Origin: Deltaproteobacteria bacterium Ga0077550
Lineage (GTDB): Bacteria > Myxococcota_A > Polyangia > Nannocystales > Nannocystaceae
Length of the DNA: 64,000 nucleotides
Assembly: GCA_001464385.1 (NCBI GenBank)
Contig: LNFB01000261.1
Span: 29,708 to 93,707 of the forward strand
Direction: 5' to 3'
This document shows positions 1-7,911 of the stretch, piece by piece. The notes below the pieces were generated by a model that searched no databases, was not told the origin of the DNA, and saw only the letters and a list, made by a program, of their open reading frames with translations. Both the position numbers and the translations under genes were made by a program. The number at the start of each line of letters is the position of its first letter. Positions within the stretch are counted from its first letter, which is position 1.

Positions 1-454
1 GCAGCGTCGCCCCGTGGCCGACGTCGAAGGGCGGCACATCCGTCAACAGCCACCAGCGATCGCGCAGCGCGTCGGGCCCGTCCTCGCAGCGCATGGCGAC
101 CGACCTCGGCGCCTCGAAGCGGACGCGGGCCGGCTTCGGGTGGGCCTTCAGCACGTGGGTCGAGCCGCCGGTGCACGCGCGTGGGTGCAACGACAGCTCG
201 CCGTGGTAGCGCGGGCCGACCAGGCGCACCGCGATCTCGAGGTGCTCGAGCTGCAGGTGCAGGCCATCGCCCGACAGTCGCGTGCGCGCCCCGGCGACCT
301 CGAGCTCGTGGTGGGCGCGGGCCGGCACCGGCAGCCCGATCACCGTGACCGTGCAGCCATCGACCACGGGCGGCTCGTGCTCCGCCGCACCCGTGGTCCC
401 CTCGGGGACCGCCCCCGTCACCATCCCCGAGAGCATCCAGACACGCCAAGCCAT
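1..454 (-). CDS. Hypothetical exported protein, 3' part cut by window edge
   Basis: Minus-strand reading frame open from an ATG at 454 to the left edge, so only the N-terminal ~151 residues are present. The translation begins MAWRVWMLSGMVTGA, a short hydrophobic start that looks like an export signal. It continues into a soluble region with scattered Cys (DGCTV, PRACTGG, AMRCEDG) and alternating polar/hydrophobic stretches suggesting beta structure. It is divergent from the VWA gene at 535. I do not recognise a family. The whole 454 nt being open in this frame with normal GC-rich codon usage supports a real gene. The competing plus-strand frame at 14-646 is judged its shadow. Confidence 0.5.
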   Translation of the reverse strand, partial: MAWRVWMLSGMVTGAVPEGTTGAAEHEPPVVDGCTVTVIGLPVPARAHHELEVAGARTRLSGDGLHLQLEHLEIAVRLVGPRYHGELSLHPRACTGGSTHVLKAHPKPARVRFEAPRSVAMRCEDGPDALRDRWWLLTDVPPFDVGHGATL

Positions 455-516
455 GCGCCATGGTCGCGCGCCTCGGTTCGTTCGTCACCGGGTGCGGCTT
501 GCGGTCGCGGTTCTGC

Positions 517-522
517 TACCTT
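517..522 (+). promoter_or_regulatory. Putative -10 hexamer (TACCTT) of the VWA gene
   Basis: TACCTT ends 13 nt before the ATG at 535, and no Shine-Dalgarno sequence lies between. This supports the start at 535 over the in-frame GTG at 460 and implies a very short leader. No clear -35 is visible. Confidence 0.4.
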
Positions 523-534
523 GCCCCGGTCGTC

Positions 535-2031
535 ATGGCCGCCCGTCCGCCGCAGCACGCCGAAGCCGGGGTCGGTGCCGAGTTCGAGCGTCAGATCGGC
601 ACGATGGCCCTCTCGCAGCTCGAGGGCACCGGCGCGCTGGCCCTGATGCGCGCGGTCGCGTGGCACAACTCGCTCGTGCGCCTCGGGATGGCCGTGCCGC
701 TCGTCGTCGTGCACGACCTCGGCTGCCTGATCGCGGGACTCGGTCGGCCCGCCGCGCAGCTGCGAGGCCTCGGCGATCCCGAGATCAGCGACGCGTGGCG
801 GCGGCTGTTGGTCGAGCTCGGTGAATCCGAGCTCGCGCGGACGCAGGCGGGGTGGAAGCACCGCGATCCGATGATCGGCGTCGTGCTCGCGCGCGTGCTG
901 TCGAGCCTGATCCCGCAGCTGCCCGACGACGTCCGCGTGCTGCGGCCCGTCGCGCTGCCCAACGACGTCGTCCACTACACGCGGGTCGAGCCCAACACCG
1001 CGTTCACGCGCTACGATCAGAGCGTCGCGACCGCGTGGCTGGCGACGCTCGGGGTCCATCGGCTGCTCCCGCTGCTGGAGATCGAGCAGATCGACCTCGA
1101 CGCGCTGCGCCTGCTGGGGCTGTTCCGCGGCGGCGATGCGCTGCCCGGCGTGGACCTGGCCGACCTCTACAACGTCGTGATGAGTCCGTCACTCGCCGAC
1201 GTGATCGACTTCTCGATGGAGCTGCTGCCGTCGATCCTCGAGGTCCGGCGCGACGCGGGGCAGCAGAGCTTCAGCATCGACGGCTACGCGTCGATCGAGC
1301 GCCGCGGCAACCTCGACGATCTCATCTTGACGCAGCTCGCCTACGACAACGACATCTTCGAGCAGAAGCTCGTCGACAGCGAGCTGTTCTTCTTCACCCA
1401 CGAGAAGCAGATGGAGAACGAGCGGCGGGTGCACCAGGTGCTCGTCGACGGCAGCGCCTCGATGCGGGGCGTTCGCGAGGTCTTCGCCCGCGGCCTGGCC
1501 CTGGCGCTCTGCAAGCGGTTGGCGCTCCTCGGCGAGGAGGTGACGCTGCGGTTCTTCGACTCGCGGCTGTACGAGGGCGTTCGCGTGCAGGCGACCGGCA
1601 GCGCCGAGGTGCCGTACGCCCTGCAGTTCCGGGCCGAGCGCGGCCGCAACTACGCGCGGGTGGTCCGCCAGCTCAACGCCGAGCTCAGCGCGCCGCGGCG
1701 CAACGCCGCCCACACGCTGGTCTACGTGCTGACCCATGGCGAGTGCCAGTTGCCGGTCGACGAGGTCGCGTTGCTCTCGGCGCGCGCGCCGATCTACGGG
1801 GTCTTCATCCTCCCCAGCGGCCCGCTCGAGCTGCCCTACCTCGACCACCTCCACCGCGTGCACGTGATCGACGCCGACGCGATCAGTCACGGCCGCAGGG
1901 CCCATCGCGCGCGGCAGATCATCGACGACGTGCAGTCCGACCTCGACGCCCGACGCGGCGCGAAGGCGGGCGGCGCGAAGCGGGCGCCGAGCCGGCCCAC
2001 CCGTCCGGTCGAGCGGCGGAGGCGGCCGTGA
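535..2031 (+). CDS. VWA domain-containing protein
   Basis: 498 aa from the ATG at 535. That start is chosen because a -10 hexamer lies just upstream and the in-frame extension to 460 has atypical composition. The N-terminal ~290 residues are an unassigned mostly helical region. The C-terminal part (about residues 298-470) looks like a von Willebrand A domain with a MIDAS-type DGSAS at residues 305-309, in the context VLVDGSASMRG. The extreme C-terminus is Arg/Lys/Pro-rich. No signal peptide or membrane segment is seen, so it is probably cytoplasmic. The stop overlaps the GTG of the next gene (GTGA), so the two are very likely translated together and may form a complex. Pairing of a VWA protein with a repeat scaffold recalls VWA/MoxR-type assembly modules, but no AAA ATPase is adjacent. 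The function is unknown. Confidence 0.8.
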   Translation: MAARPPQHAEAGVGAEFERQIGTMALSQLEGTGALALMRAVAWHNSLVRLGMAVPLVVVHDLGCLIAGLGRPAAQLRGLGDPEISDAWRRLLVELGESELARTQAGWKHRDPMIGVVLARVLSSLIPQLPDDVRVLRPVALPNDVVHYTRVEPNTAFTRYDQSVATAWLATLGVHRLLPLLEIEQIDLDALRLLGLFRGGDALPGVDLADLYNVVMSPSLADVIDFSMELLPSILEVRRDAGQQSFSIDGYASIERRGNLDDLILTQLAYDNDIFEQKLVDSELFFFTHEKQMENERRVHQVLVDGSASMRGVREVFARGLALALCKRLALLGEEVTLRFFDSRLYEGVRVQATGSAEVPYALQFRAERGRNYARVVRQLNAELSAPRRNAAHTLVYVLTHGECQLPVDEVALLSARAPIYGVFILPSGPLELPYLDHLHRVHVIDADAISHGRRAHRARQIIDDVQSDLDARRGAKAGGAKRAPSRPTRPVERRRRP

Positions 2032-3860
2032 TCGACACGGCGGTCCTGTGGATCCGCGCCGAGGCGAGCATGCGCGCGGGTCGGCACGCCGACGCGCTCG
2101 TTCACCTGCGCCACCTCGTCGAGGTCGTCGACCGCATCGACTTCGAGTACGAGGAGTGGCTGCGGGCGATGGCCGAGTGCCTGCGGGTGCTCGGCCACGC
2201 GCGCGAGGCCGCCGCCTGTGCTGCGTATCTCGGCGCCACCGATGCGCCGCCACCCGAGGTCCTCGCCCACGAGACCAACCGCGTCGCGGCGGGCGACATG
2301 GACGCGCTGCGCGGCGTCCGGTTGATGGGTGTGTACCTGTCGCGGGCCGGCCACGCGCGCGCCGCCGCGGACTGGTTCGGCGTGGGCGTCATGCCGATCC
2401 ACCGCGCCGTCGAGCTCGAGCGGGCCGGCGACGACGCGGCCGCGGCGGGCCTGTGGCAGGACGTGATGGCCCGCGACGATCTCCACGAGCGGCGCTACGA
2501 GGCCGCGCTGGCGAAGATCAACTACGCGCTGTGCCTGCTCCGCCTCGGACACGACCGCGCCCGGGTCGCGATGGCCGCGGCCACGACCGCGGTCGAAGAG
2601 GTCGCGGACGGCTTCGAGACCGAGGGCCTGCGCGAGCGGGCCTTCGATTGCTACCAGCTCATCGCGCGGCTCGGGAGCGAGGCCGGCGCGTTCGAGAACG
2701 TCGCCGAGGGCTACCTCAACAGCGTCCGCATCCTCCGCGACGACGGCCTCAAGCTCGACGCCCTGCGCCTGCACGAGGCCTTCGTGACCATGGCCCGACG
2801 CGCGGGCGAGTGGCACGCCGCCGCCGGGCTGCTGCGCGAGGCCGCCGACTACTGCACCCGCGCGGGCATGCCGTACGCCGACGATCTGCGGCTGCGCAGC
2901 GCCGAGGCCTGGCTCAAGGCCGCGCTCGAGGCCCAGACCGCCGGCCACCCGCTGCAGATCGTCGAGAACGCGTACCTCGCAGCGGCCGAGTCGTTCGCGT
3001 CGGTCCGCGCCTTCAAGCAGGTGCTCGAGGTGTATCGCCGGCTCCTGCAGCTCGAGCTCCCGGGGCGCTCCCGCGATCGCTACCGTCGCCTCTGCGAGCG
3101 GCTCGGGGGCGACCTGCACGACGCGCCGCGCCCGGTGCCCGTGCCGGAGTTCCTCAAGCAGCTCCCCGAGTACGAGGAGGTCTGGTACGTCGACCTCGCC
3201 GAATGGGAGCTCGACGGCGATCCGGCGCTCGTCGCCGCCGGCGTCATGGCCGATCGACGCTTCCCCGACTTCGTGCGCCGGCACGCCCTGCTGCTCGTGC
3301 TCGAGCTCGAACGCCGCGGCAACCAGGTCGCCGCGATCGATGTCGTGCGCCGGCTCGAGTCGATCCGTGCCTATCCGGTCATCGCCGCGCTCGAGGGCCT
3401 CTTCGGCGCCCGCGATCCGGCCATCCGTCGGGCTGTGGCCGAGTCGATGGGCAAGCTCCGGTTCAAGCGCAGCTTCGCCCTGGTCGGCCGGGCGCTGCGC
3501 GACGACGATGCGGACGTGCGCGAGGCCGCGGCCGCGGCGACCGGCCAGCTCGTGTTCCCCCACGCGTTCGAGCCCCTGCGCCGCATCTTCGCCGCCCGCG
3601 ACGTGCCAGACGCGACCCGTGCCCGGCTCGCGGCGCTGAAGGCCATCGGCAAGATCAACACCGTCGAGGCCCTCGAGTTCCTCTGCGATCGGCTGCGCGA
3701 GGGCGATCGCGAGTACGTCGAGCAGGCGGCCCATCTGCTCGTCGAGCTCACGAACTCCGAGCTGCTCCCGTACCTGCGCCAGCAGATCGAGCTGGTGCCC
3801 GCGGCGTACCGGCCCAGCCTCGAGGACACCGCACGGCGACTCGAGCGGCGCCTGCGATAG
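2028..3860 (+). CDS. TPR/HEAT-repeat scaffold protein
   Basis: 610 aa from a GTG that overlaps the upstream TGA by 4 nt. The first ~330 residues are helix-turn-helix repeats resembling tetratricopeptides (for example RHADALVHLRHLVEVV and RAAADWFGVG). From about residue 400 to 600 there are HEAT-like repeats (AIRRAVAESMGKLRF, DVREAAAAATGQLVF, RLAALKAIGKI) that resemble lyase-type HEAT repeats. No signal peptide, Cys motif or catalytic signature is seen, so it is best read as a cytoplasmic protein-binding scaffold. Tight coupling to the VWA gene suggests the two products interact. No family-specific name can be given. Confidence 0.8.
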   Translation: MIDTAVLWIRAEASMRAGRHADALVHLRHLVEVVDRIDFEYEEWLRAMAECLRVLGHAREAAACAAYLGATDAPPPEVLAHETNRVAAGDMDALRGVRLMGVYLSRAGHARAAADWFGVGVMPIHRAVELERAGDDAAAAGLWQDVMARDDLHERRYEAALAKINYALCLLRLGHDRARVAMAAATTAVEEVADGFETEGLRERAFDCYQLIARLGSEAGAFENVAEGYLNSVRILRDDGLKLDALRLHEAFVTMARRAGEWHAAAGLLREAADYCTRAGMPYADDLRLRSAEAWLKAALEAQTAGHPLQIVENAYLAAAESFASVRAFKQVLEVYRRLLQLELPGRSRDRYRRLCERLGGDLHDAPRPVPVPEFLKQLPEYEEVWYVDLAEWELDGDPALVAAGVMADRRFPDFVRRHALLLVLELERRGNQVAAIDVVRRLESIRAYPVIAALEGLFGARDPAIRRAVAESMGKLRFKRSFALVGRALRDDDADVREAAAAATGQLVFPHAFEPLRRIFAARDVPDATRARLAALKAIGKINTVEALEFLCDRLREGDREYVEQAAHLLVELTNSELLPYLRQQIELVPAAYRPSLEDTARRLERRLR

Positions 3861-3882
3861 CCGACGCCCATCGCCGGGCGCC

Positions 3883-4851
3883 TCAGCCCATCCAGTACGA
3901 CAGGCCCAGCGTCAGCATGTGGGTCACCGGCATGTCGCCGCGGAAGCTGTCGACGAGCGCCTGATAGCCCATCGACACGCCGATGCCGTGCCAGTACCGC
4001 CGCGAGTCGTCGAGCGCGACGAGGCCGAGATCGAGGCGCACCCGCGGACCGTGGGGCAGCAGGTTCTTGGCCGGGCTGATCGCGACCGCGTCGTTGCTCT
4101 GCGGGCGCACGACCGTGTCCCCGTCGCGCTCGTTCACCACGCCGTAGTAGAAATCGTAGCCGACGCGGAGGTCGAGGAATCCGCGGCCGAGCAGGGCCAT
4201 CCGCCCGAGGCCGACGGTGGGGCCGACGCCGAGCAGCGCGTTGATCTCCCGCGTGCCCGTCTCCTGCAGGGCGAAGCGGCCGCCGTAGGCGGTCGCCGTG
4301 ATCGCGTAGCCGAAGCGGTTCCAGCTCTGGCCGACGTCGACGGCGATCCCACCGAAGCGCCCGCCGCCAGCATCCTTTGCGCCGGCGTTCGCGAACATCA
4401 GCCGGCCGGCGACATTCAGCTTGCCGGGGTTGGCGTTGGGGCGGAACTTCGGCGAGTAGGCCTTCGTGATGGCCTCGTTCGGGGTCAGCTCCTCGTCGGC
4501 CGCCGGGCTCGGGGCCGACACGACGCTCGGCGTGGTCGCCGGTGTCGAGGCTGGCGTCGCGGCGGCGGGCGCGTCGAGCATGTCGGCGCGGATCGGCGCG
4601 GTCGGGGGCGTGGCGTCGGCCGGCGGCTCGACCGGCGGTGCGGTCGGCGTTTCGATCGGCGCCTCGGTCGGGGCGATCGGCTCCGCGGGCTCGGCGGCCA
4701 CTGGCTCGGGGATGCTCGGGCCGGGCGCTGCGGCTCCAGCCTCCGGCCCGGCCATGCCCGCATGGGCCTTGGCCTGTGCGGGGATCGTCGCGACAACGGA
4801 GCAAAGCATGACCATCGTCACGGCAAGGAACCTGGGTCGATCGCACGACAT
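3883..4851 (-). CDS. Exported protein with Pro/Ala-rich linker and barrel-like C-terminal domain
   Basis: 322 aa with a signal peptide (RFLAVTMVMLCSVVATIPAQA). A long Ala/Pro/Glu/Thr-rich low-complexity linker follows (about residues 30-110). The C-terminal ~200 residues alternate aromatic and glycine-rich strands (YDFYYGVVNERDGDTV, LGLVALDDSRRYWHGIGVSMGYQ) and end in a strand-like LTLGLSYWMG, as outer-membrane barrels do. The start is supported by a TAGCCT hexamer 8 nt upstream. It is convergent with the TPR/HEAT gene (22 nt between stops). Probably an outer-membrane or surface protein of unknown role. Confidence 0.75.
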   Translation of the reverse strand: MSCDRPRFLAVTMVMLCSVVATIPAQAKAHAGMAGPEAGAAAPGPSIPEPVAAEPAEPIAPTEAPIETPTAPPVEPPADATPPTAPIRADMLDAPAAATPASTPATTPSVVSAPSPAADEELTPNEAITKAYSPKFRPNANPGKLNVAGRLMFANAGAKDAGGGRFGGIAVDVGQSWNRFGYAITATAYGGRFALQETGTREINALLGVGPTVGLGRMALLGRGFLDLRVGYDFYYGVVNERDGDTVVRPQSNDAVAISPAKNLLPHGPRVRLDLGLVALDDSRRYWHGIGVSMGYQALVDSFRGDMPVTHMLTLGLSYWMG

Positions 4852-4858
4852 GGTCCCT

Positions 4859-4864
4859 AGGCTA
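4859..4864 (-). promoter_or_regulatory. Putative -10 (TAGCCT) placing the start point at the ATG
   Basis: On the minus strand TAGCCT ends 8 nt before the ATG at 4851. A start point 7-8 nt downstream of a -10 would coincide with the start codon, so the mRNA may be leaderless. Confidence 0.4.
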
Positions 4865-4956
4865 GCGCCGCCAGAGGGCGTCGGCGAGCCCCGAGGGCGG
4901 GATTTGTGGCCAAACGCCTCGCGGAACTCCGGGAAAAAACACGTGTGGGTTCGGGG

Positions 4957-4984
4957 TTGACGTTTTTCCCGCCCAAACTAAAGT
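4957..4984 (+). promoter_or_regulatory. Sigma-70-type promoter of the OmpA lipoprotein gene
   Basis: TTGACG (4957-4962), a 16-nt spacer and TAAAGT (4979-4984). It lies about 100 nt upstream of the ATG at 5085, in an AT-richer stretch than its surroundings. The leader includes GGAG about 8 nt before the start codon. Confidence 0.6.
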
Positions 4985-5084
4985 TGCGCGCGCCAAGCCC
5001 ATCCGGCGGGGTTTTCCCCACTCGGCCGGCTCCTCCTCGTTCCTCACCAAATCGCCGCCTCAGTTCGGCGGATGGAGTTTCCCA

Positions 5085-5678
5085 ATGCATATCCAACGCA
5101 AGTCCAGGCTCATCGTCGCCGGGCTCCTCGCCTCCGTGGCGATGGCCGGCTGCGCGCCGCGGGTCTTCGCTGACACCTCCGGCCTCGCGATCGTCGGTAC
5201 CGCCGCCCCCGTGGAGGCCGAGCCGCCGCCGCCCGAGCCGCAGAAGCGGGTCGAGGTTCGCGAGAACAAGATCATCATCAACGAGAAGGTCCAGTTCCTG
5301 GTCAACTCGGACAAGATCCTCGAGGTCTCGCACAGCCTCCTCGACGAGGTCGCGAAGGTCATCAAGGATCACCCGCAGATCAAGAAGATCGAGGTCGAGG
5401 GTCACGCGAGCGCCGAGGGTTCGGACGCCAAGAACCTCAACCTTTCGAACCGCCGCGCCAAGGCGGTCATGAAGTACCTGACCAAGACGGCCGGCGTGAC
5501 CGAGGGCCTGCTCTCGGCCAAGGGCTACGGCGAGACCCGCCCGATCGCGGACAACGAGACCGAAGAGGGTCGCGAGAAGAACCGCCGGGTCGAGTTCACG
5601 ATCACCGAGCAGGACGTCGTGCAGACCAAGGTCGAGGTCGACGACAAGGGCAACGAGAAGGTCGTCTCGGGAGGCTGA
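5085..5678 (+). CDS. OmpA/Pal-like peptidoglycan-associated lipoprotein
   Basis: 197 aa. A lipobox (AMAGC) lies near residue 24, then a Pro-rich linker (PPPPEP), then an OmpA C-terminal domain over roughly residues 60-185. The domain shows the usual blocks VEGHAS, NLNLSNRRAKAV, SAKGYGE and EKNRRVEF. The Asp normal in the GHxD peptidoglycan-binding motif is replaced (GHAS), so cell-wall affinity may be altered. The protein should sit in the outer membrane facing the periplasm. A GGAG ribosome site and a good sigma-70 promoter precede it. The next gene starts 7 nt after its stop, so the two form an operon. Confidence 0.9.
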   Translation: MHIQRKSRLIVAGLLASVAMAGCAPRVFADTSGLAIVGTAAPVEAEPPPPEPQKRVEVRENKIIINEKVQFLVNSDKILEVSHSLLDEVAKVIKDHPQIKKIEVEGHASAEGSDAKNLNLSNRRAKAVMKYLTKTAGVTEGLLSAKGYGETRPIADNETEEGREKNRRVEFTITEQDVVQTKVEVDDKGNEKVVSGG

Positions 5679-5685
5679 GGTTCAC

Positions 5686-6075
5686 ATGAAGACATCCATC
5701 GCAATCGCGTTTCTCGCCTCCATGTCCGCCGCGTGCAGCTTCATGGCGCGCGACACGGAGACCTACAAGAACGACACCCGCACCGTGCTCGAGGCCAAGA
5801 ACTCGGCCGTCGTCGGTTGCTACGACACCGCCCTCGCGGCGAACCCGTCGCAGTCCGGCAACGTCGTGGTGACCTTCGTCGTCGAGAAGAAGACCGGCGC
5901 CATCACCAACGTGAGCGCCGATCCGAACCAGAGCACGGCGCCCGAGGCCCTGCAGCAGTGCGTCGTCACGGCGCTCGAGGGGCTCACCCTCGACCCGGCG
6001 GATCAGCGCGAGGGTCAGGCGACCTTCACGTGGACGTTCACGGCGCCCGCGGGCGCTGGCAAGCCCGCCGCCTGA
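5686..6075 (+). CDS. Small AgmX/PglI C-terminal-domain-like lipoprotein
   Basis: 129 aa. It has a short signal sequence ending MSAAC (possible lipidation at Cys17). The mature domain begins with a helix and VVGCYDTALAANP, followed by GNVVVTFVVEKKTGAIT and QQCVVTALEGLTL. Two Cys flank a beta hairpin, and the pattern VxxCY...G.V...F.V...G.V...LxxCV resembles the AgmX/PglI (TonB-like) C-terminal domain common in myxobacteria. It is cotranscribed with the OmpA lipoprotein. Probably a periplasmic envelope protein. The molecular role is unknown. Confidence 0.75.
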   Translation: MKTSIAIAFLASMSAACSFMARDTETYKNDTRTVLEAKNSAVVGCYDTALAANPSQSGNVVVTFVVEKKTGAITNVSADPNQSTAPEALQQCVVTALEGLTLDPADQREGQATFTWTFTAPAGAGKPAA

Positions 6076-6116
6076 GGCCAACCGGCCGATCCCGGGGATC
6101 ACCCGGGCCACGCTCC

Positions 6117-6151
6117 GAGCCCGCTCCTTCCCCCTGGGGAAGGGCGGGCTC
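6117..6151 (+). terminator. Strong hairpin after the OmpA-AgmX pair
   Basis: Near-perfect 35-nt inverted repeat (GAGCCCGC + CCTTCCCC pairing with GGGGAAGG + GCGGGCTC) starting 42 nt after the stop at 6075. The downstream sequence is only weakly T-rich (GTGTCGTTT). It probably ends or attenuates the first operon. Confidence 0.6.
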
Positions 6152-6277
6152 GTGTCGTTTCCGCGCCGTTCGACGTGACGCGTCTGTGATCGCGCCCCGG
6201 CTATCGGGCGGGCGCAGACGCACATAGACTCGCCGCAGCCGAATCGACCCGTACGTCGTCGGCGAAAAGGAGCCAAG

Positions 6278-6730
6278 ATGGTCCCCACCCGAAGCAGGAA
6301 CTTCCCGCTGGCCGCGGCCGCACTGGTCGCGATGATCGTCCTCGGTCCCGGCCGTGCCGTCGGCGAGGACGGCGGCGCCGACGCCCGGCTGCAGAAGCTC
6401 AGCGTCGAGCTCAAGCAGCACGATGTCGCCGACACCAGCCACGCCGCCACCGCCGAGCTCGGCAAGGCGGAGGCGCTGAAGGACAAGGCCCGGCCGCTCG
6501 TCGGCGAACGACGTGAGCGCGAGGTTCTCGACCGCACGCTCGACGAGCTCGAGGCGACGCTGTCGCTCATCGAGGCCAAGATCGTCCAGGCGGCGGCCAA
6601 GGCCAAGCTCGACGCGGCGAAGGCCAAGCGCGAGGAGCTCCGCGCCGAGCTCGCGAAGGTGCGCAGCGAGGCCGACGCCCTCGAGAAGCAGCAGGCCGAG
6701 CTCGAGAAGAAGCTGGGAGGTGGCAAGTGA
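6278..6730 (+). CDS. Exported coiled-coil protein
   Basis: 150 aa with an N-terminal signal peptide (PLAAAALVAMIVLGPGRAVG). The remainder is a charged, Ala/Lys/Glu-rich helix from about residue 35 to the end (for example KLDAAKAKREELRAELAKV) with strong heptad character. A good GGAG ribosome site precedes the ATG. Its stop overlaps the GTG of the next gene (GTGA), so it is translationally coupled to an OmpA lipoprotein that also carries a long coiled coil. A periplasmic heteromeric coiled coil is plausible. No known family was recognised. Confidence 0.8.
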   Translation: MVPTRSRNFPLAAAALVAMIVLGPGRAVGEDGGADARLQKLSVELKQHDVADTSHAATAELGKAEALKDKARPLVGERREREVLDRTLDELEATLSLIEAKIVQAAAKAKLDAAKAKREELRAELAKVRSEADALEKQQAELEKKLGGGK

Positions 6731-7827
6731 AGCGCCTCTGGCTCATCGCCGCCATCACCCTCGTCTCGTGCTCGCGGCTGCCCAAGCCGGCCGAGATGCA
6801 GCAGTTCGAGTCCGAGCGCAAGGCTCGTGACGGCGAGGAACTCAAGCTCGAGCTGCCGGAGCTCGTCGGCCACGCCGACGCCGAGTACGCCAAGGCCGTC
6901 GAGGCCCACGACGACAAGGAGAAGGAGCTCCTCGAGCACCACGCGCACCTCGCTGCGCTGTGGTGGCAGTCGGCGCAGCTGCGCCGCGACACCCGCGAGG
7001 CGACCGAGTCCGAGAAGGCGGTCGCCAAGGAGACGGCGCAGCTCGAGAGCGAGCTGACCGAGGCCAAGAAGCGGCAGAAGCTGGCCAAGGCCACGCTCGA
7101 TCGCATGGCGCAGATCATCGCGCTCGAGGGCAAGGTCACCGACTCCCAGGAGGTGAACGTCGCCCGCGGCGCGATCAACGAGGCGCTCGCGGCCCTCAAG
7201 GAGGCGCAAGCGGTCGACGCCGACACCCACGCAGCGGCGAACTTCGCCGCCGCCGAGGCCAAGCTGAAGGCCGCCACGGACGCGCTCGGTCGGGGCAAGA
7301 CCAAGGACGCGCAGAGCTTCGCGATCGAGGCGAAGGCGGCGGCCGAGTCGGCCAAGCGCGAGGCGGAGCCCAAGTTCACCAGTACCGAGGCGGACCAGGC
7401 CAAGATGGCCCGCGCCAAGGCGCTGTTCGACGCGGTCGGTCAGATCAGCGGCGTGTCGCGCTCGATGGTCGAGGGCGGCGTGCAGGTCACCGTGGTCGAG
7501 GCGTTCTCCGCCTCGGGCGGCGTCGACATCCAGCCGATGATGGAGGCGACGTTCAACAAGCTCGCCGAGACCGCCAAGACCTTCAGCGACTACGCGCTGG
7601 TGGTCGAGGCCCACACCGACAGCAAGGGCAACAAGAGCAAGAACCTGCAGCTGTCGGAGTCGCGGGCCAAGAGCGTGGCGGCCTTCCTCGCCGCCCAGGG
7701 CGTCGCGCCCGACCGCATGACCGCGCTGGGCAAGGGCTCGGGCGAGCCGGTCGCCGACAACAAGACCAAGGACGGCCGCGCGAAGAACCGGCGGATCGAG
7801 ATCCTGTTCGTGTTGTCGAGCAAGTGA
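6727..7827 (+). CDS. OmpA-family lipoprotein with long coiled-coil region
   Basis: 366 aa from a GTG inside the upstream stop. The signal peptide ends in a lipobox (TLVSC, Cys15). Residues ~30-230 are Ala/Glu/Lys-rich helix. The C-terminal ~120 residues form an OmpA-like domain with intact binding blocks (VEAHTDSKGNKSKNLQLS, SRAKSV, KNRRIEI). Unlike the OmpA protein at 5085, the Asp of HTD is present. The layout is outer-membrane lipid anchor, periplasmic coiled coil, peptidoglycan-binding domain. The operon ends at the terminator at 7864. Confidence 0.88.
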   Translation: MKRLWLIAAITLVSCSRLPKPAEMQQFESERKARDGEELKLELPELVGHADAEYAKAVEAHDDKEKELLEHHAHLAALWWQSAQLRRDTREATESEKAVAKETAQLESELTEAKKRQKLAKATLDRMAQIIALEGKVTDSQEVNVARGAINEALAALKEAQAVDADTHAAANFAAAEAKLKAATDALGRGKTKDAQSFAIEAKAAAESAKREAEPKFTSTEADQAKMARAKALFDAVGQISGVSRSMVEGGVQVTVVEAFSASGGVDIQPMMEATFNKLAETAKTFSDYALVVEAHTDSKGNKSKNLQLSESRAKSVAAFLAAQGVAPDRMTALGKGSGEPVADNKTKDGRAKNRRIEILFVLSSK

Positions 7828-7863
7828 ACCGCACGGGCGGCGATTCGCCGCCGGACGAACGAA

Positions 7864-7895
7864 GGGCCTCCGATCGACGATCGGGGGCCCTTTTT
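7864..7895 (+). terminator. Rho-independent terminator
   Basis: GC-rich stem (GGGCCTCCGATC / GATCGGGGGCCC, loop GAC) followed by TTTTT. It ends the OmpA operon 36 nt after its stop and separates it from the convergent transsulfuration genes. Confidence 0.85.
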
Positions 7896-7911
7896 CGTGC
7901 GGCCGCCTACG

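Noticed and set aside
852..2027. Long in-frame extension upstream of the TPR/HEAT gene start
   Set aside because: It is the out-of-frame shadow of the VWA gene; its composition is extremely Arg/Ala-rich and the GTGA overlap gives a natural start at 2028.
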